DNA of 41,931 bases from Dictyobacter arantiisoli (GTDB taxonomy: Bacteria > Chloroflexota > Ktedonobacteria > Ktedonobacterales > Ktedonobacteraceae). Below, in pieces: positions 8,955 through 16,362 of this stretch. The stretch covers positions 1 to 41,931 of the forward strand of contig NZ_BIXY01000062.1 in assembly GCF_008326305.1 (NCBI RefSeq), in the 5' to 3' direction. Below the pieces are notes generated by a model. That model did no database searches, was not told where the DNA came from, and worked only from the letters and a program-made list of their open reading frames with translations. A program made the translations under genes and the position numbers. Every line of letters begins with the position of its first letter. Position 1 is the first letter of the stretch.

Positions 8955-9045
8955 AACACTGGAATTGAGCCGGATGAAGGGAAACCTTCATGTCCGGTTT
9001 TGAAGCCGAGCAGAGGAGGTAACTCCTTTGCTTAGGTCAACAATC
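8850..9045 (+). mobile_element. Group II intron 3' remnant: maturase tail plus domains V and VI
   Basis: A plus-strand frame contains NKCLLHRHCHDDRH, similar to the extreme C-terminus of group II intron reverse transcriptases. About 40 nt later, 8967-9001 folds as a canonical domain V: GAGCCGG pairs with CCGGTTT, then TGAAGG/CCTTCA capped by a GAAA tetraloop, with the AGC catalytic triad in place. It is followed at about 9009-9030 by a domain VI-like hairpin (GCAGAGGAG, GTAA loop, CTCCTTTGC). The 5' intron domains and most of the reverse transcriptase are missing, so the element cannot splice or move by itself. Confidence 0.75.
8967..9001 (+). ncRNA. Group II intron domain V
   Basis: A 35-nt hairpin with lower stem GAGCCGG/CCGGTTT, a short bulge, upper stem TGAAGG/CCTTCA and a GAAA tetraloop. 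These are the diagnostic features of the catalytic core of group II introns. It lies directly downstream of the maturase C-terminus, as in intact introns. Confidence 0.75.
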
Positions 9046-9607
9046 GGGTTCGTCGGCATTCCACGCGGGCATACATGAGTCCACTCCAGTGTAAAAAACG
9101 GAGGATCAACGTACGTTACATAACATTTGAAGCAATACATTTTCATTGGTAGAATAAATACGTATTACGTAATATGATGTAAAAACGTTTTCTGTTCTCC
9201 TCAGCTCTAACCACTAGAGACTCTACAAAAACGGGGCAGGCTCATTATCTGCCTCAGACCACTACAGAAGCTCCGTAGCCTATCAGGTTGTCAGAATCAA
9301 AGCTCATAGCCTATAGACATCCTGACATAGACCCTCCACGTTTAGCAGTATGTGTATTTCAGGTGGATTAGATTTTTTTCGTGCATTTCTGTCGTGCAAC
9401 GTCTTCTGCGTCGAGAGGATGATGAGGATATTAAAGAGTACAGAAATCACGATGAAAAATCTCTGTAAACTTCTTCTGTGTATGTCTCTGTCAGCCTCCG
9501 TACACTCAGGAAATCAAGGCCAAGAAACTGGGATTTTCAACCTTACTACCTCTTGCGGTCAGTCGGAATAGAGACGCCAGAGCTTTCAGCTAAGATGATT
9601 ACAGATG
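9046..9607. other. Unassigned accessory DNA between intron remnant and immunity gene
   Basis: No gene could be supported. The stretch is AT-rich and holds short imperfect palindromes (for example around TACGTATTACGTA at about 9166). A plus-strand frame near 9395-9460 reads LLRREDDEDIKEYR and is charged enough to look like old coding sequence, possibly a transposase or recombinase scrap. It is closed by stops on both sides and I cannot name it. Confidence 0.4.
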
Positions 9608-9970
9608 CTAAAAAGCTTTGATCATTATTTCACAATGTGCTCCTGTGCCATTGTCCATTATAGTATAAAGAGTATAATGTATCTTCTCCTTATCCTGTTG
9701 ACTTGAATATAATGTCATGCTGCTATATTCAATACTATTTACAAATTTTTTTAAAATTTTTCTTCCTTTAATATAAGAAAAATTTTTGACTAAAATATCT
9801 ACTGTATAAGTAGCGCTTTCAACAGTGTAATCTAATTTAAAACTACCGATATCTTCACACTCTTCAAGGAACATAGTAATTTCTATAATCATTCCTGAAT
9901 CTATTTTGTACTCGAATTGCTTAGAAAAATCATGCATCATCATTAGTATATTTTTGGTATTTTTACCCAT
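9608..9970 (-). CDS. Small AT-rich protein, probable immunity partner of the adjacent Hint–toxin module
   Basis: A 120-residue soluble protein with no recognised domain, no signal peptide and no membrane segment. The start at 9970 has a textbook AGGAGG ribosome binding site. Base composition is much more AT-rich than the flanking core genes, a sign of horizontal transfer. It follows directly (80 bp) the end of a Hint–toxin C-terminal reading frame on the same strand. That is the standard toxin-then-immunity order in polymorphic toxin systems. The immunity role is inferred from order, size and composition only; the sequence itself does not reveal a known Imm family to me. Confidence 0.65.
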   Translation of the reverse strand: MGKNTKNILMMMHDFSKQFEYKIDSGMIIEITMFLEECEDIGSFKLDYTVESATYTVDILVKNFSYIKGRKILKKFVNSIEYSSMTLYSSQQDKEKIHYTLYTIMDNGTGAHCEIMIKAF

Positions 9971-10050
9971 TTTTCCTCCTATTAACTGTCTTTAGCAGTT
10001 AAACCTCTATATAATAAGTTTAACTGCTAAAGTTCGATTTTCAATAATTT

Positions 10051-10845
10051 TTAGGGTTTAGGGATGAAATTTGTGTCGTTAAGAGAGGCTGGATGTGAAA
10101 AAACCGTAATAATTCTTTCTATGTATTGATTAGTAACTACGGTATTTCCTCTCTTATCACTAAATCGGAAACGCTTTTCCAAAATCCCCGGATCCTTTTC
10201 TGTAGGTACCCATTGCTCTATTTTCCTGCCTTGTCTTACAATATTATCTATAGCTTCTGGCGTGAAACCTCTTTCGTTGGCTCTAGCAGCTCCATGATCA
10301 GTAAACTCTAGCCCACCAGGCGTTTCACCACCACCAACGCAAGCATTATGAACGATCCAATGTCCGTCACCCACAGTATACGTGTGATCCTGGGCGACTT
10401 CAAGGTTGTACATAGTACTAGCACCGGATAAGGCTTGCCAGCCAGAGACGACGCCGTAGCTGCCGTCGGCTTTGCGGATGTGCAGGCCGATGTGCAACTG
10501 GGACACGGGGACAAAGCCCTCTTCCTGCGTCAGGAACGGATGCTTGGCGGTGGTGTGGATGACCTCGTCTTTCTCGTGCGTCTGCCCCTTTTTGTCGGTG
10601 GTCGTGGTGGTGATGGCAAGGTCGACTAAGTCAGTGTCGTGATTGATCCAGACATACTTGATCGGTTCCAGCTCCATGTGTTGGGTCTGGGTGTTGTAGG
10701 CCAGGACCTTCTCACCTACACTCAGGCTGCCAATCGTCAGGGCTCCCCCGGCAGTCATGACAGAGGTATCAAATGATTGATAAGAAATGTAAAAATCACC
10801 TTGTTGGACGGAGCCCCATGTTCCATTTACGGTTATCCTGTAATA
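10051..10845 (-). pseudogene. Orphan C-terminal module of a polymorphic toxin: pretoxin-Hint plus DUF4258-like toxin domain
   Basis: The frame is open from 10845 but has no proper start; the first ATG (10758) lacks a ribosome binding site and falls inside the domain. It opens with the Hint splice block SFDTSVMTAGGA and LSVGEKVLAYN, continues with TTAKHPFLTQEEGFV, and closes with QDHTYTVGDGHWIVHNAC, the autocleavage end. The last ~80 residues (FTDHGAARANERGFTPEAI onward, ending in ITVFSHPA) resemble the DUF4258/BECR-type small RNase toxins (inference). By family knowledge Hint releases the toxin tip. The Hint half is GC-rich and the toxin half AT-richer, marking the modular joint near 10320. 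The N-terminal RHS carrier is absent, so this is a displaced toxin tip. Confidence 0.75.
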
Positions 10846-11084
10846 TTATTTCTAGCATTATCCAGCCAGAATACACAATTTCTTTCTTCGAATTTTTTAT
10901 GTAGGTAAGTAACTATATCTGCATATTCAATATTACCTTTTTCAGCTTGGTCCATTCGAAGAGGGATATTGTGAAAAACATCTGAAAGCACAAAACAGGT
11001 GTGGTAATCATATGAATGACTAGCGAAACGAATATCTATAAATGCCGCATACATGAGCTTTAGAATGTACTCTTTATCTGTCAT
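10833..11084 (-). CDS. Small immunity-like protein upstream of the orphan toxin module
   Basis: From the ATG at 11084, which has GGAGG 5 nt upstream, the product is 83 residues; an ATG at 11096 adds four residues but has no ribosome binding site. It is acidic, soluble and AT-rich, ending CVFWLDNARNNITG. No family was recognised. Its stop codon sits immediately before the first codons of the Hint-containing sequence (overlap of open frames at 10833-10845). This is the junction expected when a new toxin tip is appended after the immunity gene of the previous tip. The immunity role is inferred from this arrangement. Confidence 0.55.
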   Translation of the reverse strand: MTDKEYILKLMYAAFIDIRFASHSYDYHTCFVLSDVFHNIPLRMDQAEKGNIEYADIVTYLHKKFEERNCVFWLDNARNNITG

Positions 11085-11099
11085 GAAATCCTCCATTAT

Positions 11100-11436
11100 A
11101 GTATTTGAGTAGCACCGCCTCAGTGGACAGGATTCCGAGAGGTGTTACCTCGTCGGTGAGAGATCGAGCGAACCTTTTCTTGGAAATGACCCTTTCTCGA
11201 CGGCTCTGAAAAGATCGCGAATTTCTGCCGAAAAGTAGCGAAAACTGGATCTACGTTTGTATGTCTCTTCTCATGATTCGTTGGTTAGCGCGAAAGGGTG
11301 CCTAGAGCCTTTTCGCACAGCCCTTAGTACTACAGTGCCACTTAGAAGATGAGGAGGCTCCAGAAGCGAGCTCCCGCGGGTTAGGCTTTTGCATGAGACT
11401 GAGCCTGAGAAGCCATATCCCGATGATTGTACCTTG
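11100..11436. other. Non-coding stretch with a stable hairpin inside the toxin patch
   Basis: No gene is supported. A hairpin of about 10 bp occurs at 11291-11322 (GCGCGAAAGGG against CCTTTTCGCAC, with a 9-nt loop). On the minus strand the element starts GTGCGAAAAGG, reminiscent of a group II intron 5' end, but nothing further supports that. The stretch separates the RHS fragment from the immunity-like gene. Confidence 0.35.
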
Positions 11437-11760
11437 CTAACTGGGGCTGTAGTAGTAGGTGGTATACGTCGTCGGCAGGCCGACCGAAGGAGAGGTCCCT
11501 GCTGAAGAGCCTTCATCATAGGTGGTATCCTGACACGACCAGACATGCCCTTGCGCATCATCCGTCTCCGTATGCTTCACTTTGTTGGTGATGTAGTAAC
11601 GGATGCCATTGGTCAGGCTATCATTGATGGCGTAGGTCATCTTATTGGTCACAGCTGCGACATTGGAACCGGTCGTGACCGTTTGGGTGACATTATGATA
11701 ATGTACTTGCGACCAGAACCATTGGTTGTCGTATGATCCAGGTCAGAGTAGTGATTGGTT
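11437..11760 (-). pseudogene. RHS-repeat protein fragment with frameshift
   Basis: On the minus strand, one frame reads SDLDHTTTNGSG near 11750-11715. A second frame takes over with YHNVTQTVTTGSNVAA, then DDAQGHVWSCQDTTYDEG, ending at 11437. This is the style of Tyr/Thr-rich RHS or wall-associated repeat proteins that carry Hint–toxin tips (inference). The change of frame near 11710-11730 and the missing ends show a broken gene. It lies on the same strand as, and upstream of, the immunity and toxin module, so it is plausibly the last piece of their former carrier. Confidence 0.6.
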
Positions 11761-11866
11761 TCATCCGTAGCACTCCTATTCAAGAGAGACCATGAGCCGA
11801 AAAAAGAAGAACTGGATTGCAAGCGCCACTTTCAACCATAGCAGGCAAAGCCCACACCATCACACA

Positions 11867-11897
11867 GAAAAGCAGCCGAGCCATTCAACCCGACTGC
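11867..11897 (-). terminator. Probable terminator of the prmA-rsmE operon
   Basis: On the minus strand, GCAGTCG (11897-11891) can pair with CGGCTGC (11878-11872), followed by TTTTCTG. It lies about 50 bp beyond the rsmE stop. Confidence 0.5.
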
Positions 11898-11947
11898 ATT
11901 CCCTAAAAAATGCCCGAGGAGTAACAAGGTCCCCGTGAGACTGAGAG

Positions 11948-12736
11948 TTAGACGGTTCCCAGGATCAGGGCTTCCAGATCGTAGATGACGTTGGCGACGG
12001 TTGCCAGGGCAGCTGTCTCAGCGCGTAAAATCCGGCTGCCCAGCGAGACAATCTGTACGCCATGCTCTTTAGCTAGCGCGACCTCTTCGGCTGTTAAGCC
12101 ACCTTCGGGTCCGATGAAGATCATCACGGTATAGGGTTCATGGTCCGTCGGTGGTATCCAGTCAGTGCGTAGCGTTTGTAGGATCTGATGCAGGCTTTGT
12201 CCCTCTTCCTCTTCCCATGGCATGATGGCAAGCGTCCTGGATGGCAGCTCTTGCAAGATGCGTGCGAGTGGTTGAATAGCCTGTAATTCAGGTACGCGTG
12301 AGCGACCACACTGTTCAGTCGCTTCTTGCATGATCCGTTCCCAGCGCTGGCGCTTCTTCGGACCCGCCTCTTCTAATCCCGATAATGAGCGTTGACAGAG
12401 TGTTGGCACAAAGGTGGTCACGCCCAGTTCTGTCCCCTTTTCCAGGATAAACTCGAAGCGCGCTGATTTGAGCAGTCCCTGGCACAGGATAACGCGTAGC
12501 GCGGGCTCTCTTTTGCCGATACGCTGCTCGTTCACCTGGACATCTATGCCGCTCCGGCTGCTCTGCGTCACGCTACATACATATTCAGTTCCGCTGTTAT
12601 CAAAGAGGATGAGTTGTTCGCCGACGTTAAAATGCAGTACGGCATGAACCTGATGGGCTAACTTTTCTGGGAGCGCCAGCGTTTCGCCCGGCGATATGGA
12701 CAGCGAGCCAGTTTCACCAATAAAAAAGCGGTGCAT
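11948..12736 (-). CDS. rsmE: 16S rRNA (uracil-1498-N3)-methyltransferase
   Basis: A 262-residue SPOUT-class methyltransferase that uses S-adenosylmethionine to methylate U1498 of 16S rRNA in the 30S subunit. The N-terminal PUA-like domain starts MHRFFIGE. The SPOUT knot carries the family motifs KGTELGVTTFVP, EQCGRSRVPE, FIGPEGGLTAEEV and LGSRILRAETAA. Length is normal. It lies 5 nt downstream of prmA on the same strand, an arrangement common in bacteria, so the two rRNA/ribosomal-protein modification genes are cotranscribed. Confidence 0.95.
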   Translation of the reverse strand: MHRFFIGETGSLSISPGETLALPEKLAHQVHAVLHFNVGEQLILFDNSGTEYVCSVTQSSRSGIDVQVNEQRIGKREPALRVILCQGLLKSARFEFILEKGTELGVTTFVPTLCQRSLSGLEEAGPKKRQRWERIMQEATEQCGRSRVPELQAIQPLARILQELPSRTLAIMPWEEEEGQSLHQILQTLRTDWIPPTDHEPYTVMIFIGPEGGLTAEEVALAKEHGVQIVSLGSRILRAETAALATVANVIYDLEALILGTV

Positions 12737-12741
12737 CGCTC

Positions 12742-13662
12742 TTACGCTCGCTTTCGATACGTCAGTGCCAGCCAGTCATCGATCTTCATCTCTTCGACCA
12801 GTTCCAATCCAGCGGCCAGTAAAGGACCCTCGGCATCGGGACGGCGAGCTTCAATGATACCGCTGACCACCAGTAGTCCATCGGGGGCCACAACCTGCGC
12901 CAGTTGTGGAGCAATTGAGCCGATAATATGGGCGATGATATTTGCCAGTACCAGATCGTATTGACCAGCTGTACGAACAGCCGTTTCTTCATCCAGCACA
13001 CCCAGGACCACATGTATTTGCTCTTGTAGCCCATTCATCTCGGCGTTGGCTTTGGAACTCTCGACAGCCACGCTACTATTATCAATAGCCTCGATATGAG
13101 TAGCCCCCAGTTTCGCGGCAGCCAGTGCCAGAATACCAGAGCCAGTTCCAACATCCAGCAGCTTCATCCCTGGCTGTACCAACTGTTCAACGCGTTCCAG
13201 GCACATGCGTGTGGTGGGATGCACCCCGGTACCGAATGCCATACCTGGATCAAGGGTCAGGACGACCTCATCATTTTTGGGTGTGTACTCACGCCAGGAT
13301 GGGCGGATCACCAGACGTTGCCCGATGTGGGTAACATGATAATAATCCTTCCAGGCGTTGGCCCAATCTTCCTCATCGACGATGCGCGTCTGTAATTCGC
13401 CGACAAAATGGGCTCCAATGCTGGAGAAATGCCAGAGGCCCTGCGCAATCTCCTGTTTTTTCTGCTCTTGTGTGCCATCCAGAGGGAGATAGGCATGGAC
13501 GATAACGGGCTGTCCTTGCAAGATACGGTATTCCTGCCCATCATCACTTAATTCGTATGGCTCTTCAATGACAACTCCATCTCGTGAATAGGTGCTGAGC
13601 AATTCACTGACCGACTCTACCGCTTCGGGATGTGTCTGTATTGTTAATTCTAACCACTGCAT
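12742..13662 (-). CDS. prmA: Ribosomal protein L11 methyltransferase
   Basis: A 306-residue class I SAM-dependent methyltransferase that methylates ribosomal protein L11. The N-terminal half has the PrmA substrate-recognition region (EEDWANAWKDYYHVTHIG). The catalytic half has DPGMAFGTGVHPTTRMCLE, SAM-binding LDVGTGSGILALAAAKLG and the acceptor loop DLVLANIIAHII. All are diagnostic of PrmA. The gene begins the operon with rsmE; its ATG at 13662 faces the divergent SWIM gene across about 300 bp. Confidence 0.95.
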   Translation of the reverse strand: MQWLELTIQTHPEAVESVSELLSTYSRDGVVIEEPYELSDDGQEYRILQGQPVIVHAYLPLDGTQEQKKQEIAQGLWHFSSIGAHFVGELQTRIVDEEDWANAWKDYYHVTHIGQRLVIRPSWREYTPKNDEVVLTLDPGMAFGTGVHPTTRMCLERVEQLVQPGMKLLDVGTGSGILALAAAKLGATHIEAIDNSSVAVESSKANAEMNGLQEQIHVVLGVLDEETAVRTAGQYDLVLANIIAHIIGSIAPQLAQVVAPDGLLVVSGIIEARRPDAEGPLLAAGLELVEEMKIDDWLALTYRKRA

Positions 13663-13877
13663 GAAAACGACTCTCTATCTTTTGTACTATATTAGCCTGA
13701 TAACTGTGGACTTTATTAAATGCAGCTACAGGCGCTGCGCAAGCGCGGCTACCGCTAGCATGATAGCTCTGACTGTATGGCGTACTTTATAATTATGGTA
13801 TATGCTGTTGTCTAGCATATCACAGGGGGCCAGTGTTGAATATGTGGTCGATATGCTATGAAACATGTCAGCAAATA

Positions 13878-13907
13878 TTGACCAAAACAGATACTTCGTG
13901 CTATCAT
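13878..13907 (+). promoter_or_regulatory. Promoter of the SWIM gene
   Basis: TTGACC (13878-13883), 18-bp spacer, TATCAT (13902-13907). It predicts a transcript starting near 13914. This lies after the GTG at 13833, the first possible start of the frame, and so supports the later start at 13956. Confidence 0.5.
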
Positions 13908-13955
13908 AGTCGAATATATCAGTTTATAGCAGGTTTTTCGAGTAATTTGTCATTG

Positions 13956-16358
13956 ATGGAAAATGTGATACCTGGCGTGTTAAAGCGCCTGCGTGCCGCT
14001 GATATTATCCGCATGGCTGGATTAATCGCGGCTTCGCTGGGACAAGAGTATAATCGAATTGCGATACTAAAAGATACGCAGAGGCGAGGGGCGCGTTTAC
14101 GCGGCAGTGTGGAACTTTCTTCCATCACCGATACTTTGACGTCAGCTTTTGATGGAAATTCGTCAGTAATACGTTCCTATACAGTGGAAGTAGAACTGAT
14201 TGGTAACACGTCATGGCGGAGTGCCTGTTCCTGCGATGGAAAAGGTCCTTTGTTATGTTCCCATGCTGCGGCTTTGTTGTATCGCTGGTTGGCGCAACCA
14301 GCACTTTTTGACGTGCTCGGCGAAACTGATGAGCCTCTAGCCATCCCTCCCCGGAAGGCCGCCTCTTCCTCATCTCAGCTGTTTCCCGTCCATGCTGGCA
14401 CGCGTGCTGAGGATACCCTTTCTGAAAATAATGCTGTGGTAGATTACAGTCCTGATTTAGTGGCTATCCTGAGCCAGTTGAGTCTGGGTGAATTGCGTGG
14501 TATGGCGCGCGAATATGAGCTTTTGACTAATGGAGCATCCAAACAGCAATTGGCCGAATTGATTGTCGAGGCGCTTAAGCAACCTGATGTGGTGCGACAT
14601 GTGGCCTCAACTCTGGAGAAGGCGCAACGGCAGTTGCTGTCGGCGCTGTTACTGGCTGGTGGCGGGATTAGCGATGATGATTTACAGGGAATCTTTGAGC
14701 GTTTTTCGCTTGGTCAACCTGCTCAGTTGCAACTGGCTCTGCTGGCTTTACAGCATAAAGCCCTGCTCTTTCGTGTCAATCATGCTATCAGCGCCGATGT
14801 GGGATTGAACGCCGCACGTTCTTCGGGTAACGGCAACTTGCTGGCGAGCGGTTGGTTTGTACCCGCAGAGGTGCGTAGCGCATTGCGCGTTTTGATTCCA
14901 GCCACTCCCTTTGATATCGCCCATGCTGATGAGCAGCATGGAGAGCTTCAGACGCAGCTTGCTCAGCCATATCATATTCTGGCAGATCTGTTGTTAGTGG
15001 CACGCGTGTTGCATGGTATGCAGCTTGCTGAGACTGATCCCTGGTTTCCCCAGCGTGCTGCCGATACGGCATCTCTCCCAAGCAGCGTGGGCCGTACCGA
15101 AAATTCGTTCTTGATCCTGCGATCAGTGGATATGCCTTCATCACTGTTGTTGGAAACCTTGCAAACGAAATTACCTTTTTCCACGAGATTTTTGAGTTTT
15201 GCTGTGCGTGTGCTCTGTCTGGCGGGCATTGTACAAAAGCCAGAACGCGATCAGCCCTGTTTTCGAACCCTCCCCGATGCGGCTCAACTCCTCCTGGGTT
15301 CAACACCCTCTGCTGTCTTGCGGGATCTTTTTACCTTATGGCGTCAACATGTGACAACGGCTGAATTGTTTGAATTTTTAGATCATGGTCTCCAGTTACG
15401 CTCTCGGATGACCCCCCTGAATGTCCCTGTTTTAAGTATGAATGAGTTAGCAGGCGAAAATACTGAGGCGCGTCAGGTTATCATAAATTTGCTCACGCAG
15501 GCCCCATTGCAAAAGTGGATGCTTTTTGCGGCGTTCGCCCGTTTTGTCTCACGGTTAAATCCTTTGTTCTTACAGCGGCGTCAGAAGCTACTGCAACCAC
15601 CACACTGGTGGTTAGAGGTCGAGACAGGTAAACCTTTGAAGCCTTTGAAATTAGGCGATTGGCAACAGGCAGAATTGCACTACCTGGCATACTTATTGAT
15701 GGGACCACTCCATTGGTGGGGACTGTGTGATATTGTGCTTTCCGAGCAGGGGAGTTTGCTGGCGTTTCGTATGACAGATCTTGCTGCATGGCTCTTTCAG
15801 ACAGATGCTACTGCGGCTGCGGAATTGGAGGCCGAGATCCCTGCATCTACCGAGGAGATAGTACAACAGATCCAGGTGTTGGAAAACGATACCCTATTGA
15901 TCCCTTGCTCCGCGCACTACTGGCCGGTTATTGCATTGCTCGAAAGCTTTGCGGAAGTTGGAGGTGTAGAGCAAGGCTGTTTATGTTATCGCTTTACGCC
16001 ACTCGCTTTGAGCACGGCCCTCAGTCGTGGACAACGTCCCGATGCTTTGCTAGCATGGTTACGCAAGCTTGCCGAGCAGCAGCCGCAGGATAGTGAACGC
16101 AGCGAGCAGTTAGTACTTCGTTTAGAACAATGGTTGGCTGGTTATGGTCGTGTACGCATCTACTCTGATGTAACATTGCTGGAAACAATTGATACTACGG
16201 CCATGCGCGAGCTCACAGCCATCTCTCCACTTGACACGCAGGTTGTTCGATCCTTACATCCTACCCTGGTAGTATTGCGGAAGTCTGCTATTGAGCGTCT
16301 GGTTGATGATCTCAAACGACGGGGTCAATCTCCACTCATTCACGATGAGGAAGTATAA
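13956..16358 (+). CDS. SWIM zinc-finger protein, partner of the following helicase-associated protein
   Basis: 800 residues from the ATG at 13956. A GTG at 13833 would add 41 residues of unlikely composition that lie upstream of a predicted promoter. The SWIM motif CxCx7CxH (C91, C93, C101, H103) lies in a domain beginning VIPGVLKRLRAADIIRMAG; SWIM fingers mediate DNA or protein binding. After a linker come a SAP-like helical segment (LSLGELRGMAREYELLTNGA) and repeated helical modules rich in Leu and Gln, including LMGPLHWWGLCDIVL. There is no nuclease or ATPase motif. It is followed after 4 nt by the next gene, with which it shares module order. The role in DNA transactions is inferred. Confidence 0.75.
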   Translation: MENVIPGVLKRLRAADIIRMAGLIAASLGQEYNRIAILKDTQRRGARLRGSVELSSITDTLTSAFDGNSSVIRSYTVEVELIGNTSWRSACSCDGKGPLLCSHAAALLYRWLAQPALFDVLGETDEPLAIPPRKAASSSSQLFPVHAGTRAEDTLSENNAVVDYSPDLVAILSQLSLGELRGMAREYELLTNGASKQQLAELIVEALKQPDVVRHVASTLEKAQRQLLSALLLAGGGISDDDLQGIFERFSLGQPAQLQLALLALQHKALLFRVNHAISADVGLNAARSSGNGNLLASGWFVPAEVRSALRVLIPATPFDIAHADEQHGELQTQLAQPYHILADLLLVARVLHGMQLAETDPWFPQRAADTASLPSSVGRTENSFLILRSVDMPSSLLLETLQTKLPFSTRFLSFAVRVLCLAGIVQKPERDQPCFRTLPDAAQLLLGSTPSAVLRDLFTLWRQHVTTAELFEFLDHGLQLRSRMTPLNVPVLSMNELAGENTEARQVIINLLTQAPLQKWMLFAAFARFVSRLNPLFLQRRQKLLQPPHWWLEVETGKPLKPLKLGDWQQAELHYLAYLLMGPLHWWGLCDIVLSEQGSLLAFRMTDLAAWLFQTDATAAAELEAEIPASTEEIVQQIQVLENDTLLIPCSAHYWPVIALLESFAEVGGVEQGCLCYRFTPLALSTALSRGQRPDALLAWLRKLAEQQPQDSERSEQLVLRLEQWLAGYGRVRIYSDVTLLETIDTTAMRELTAISPLDTQVVRSLHPTLVVLRKSAIERLVDDLKRRGQSPLIHDEEV

Positions 16359-16362
16359 GCGC

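Noticed and set aside
11271-11561. A 96-codon minus-strand frame in the toxin patch
   Set aside because: It overlaps the RHS fragment in another frame and runs through the hairpin region; Arg/Ser/Pro-rich composition suggests non-coding sequence.
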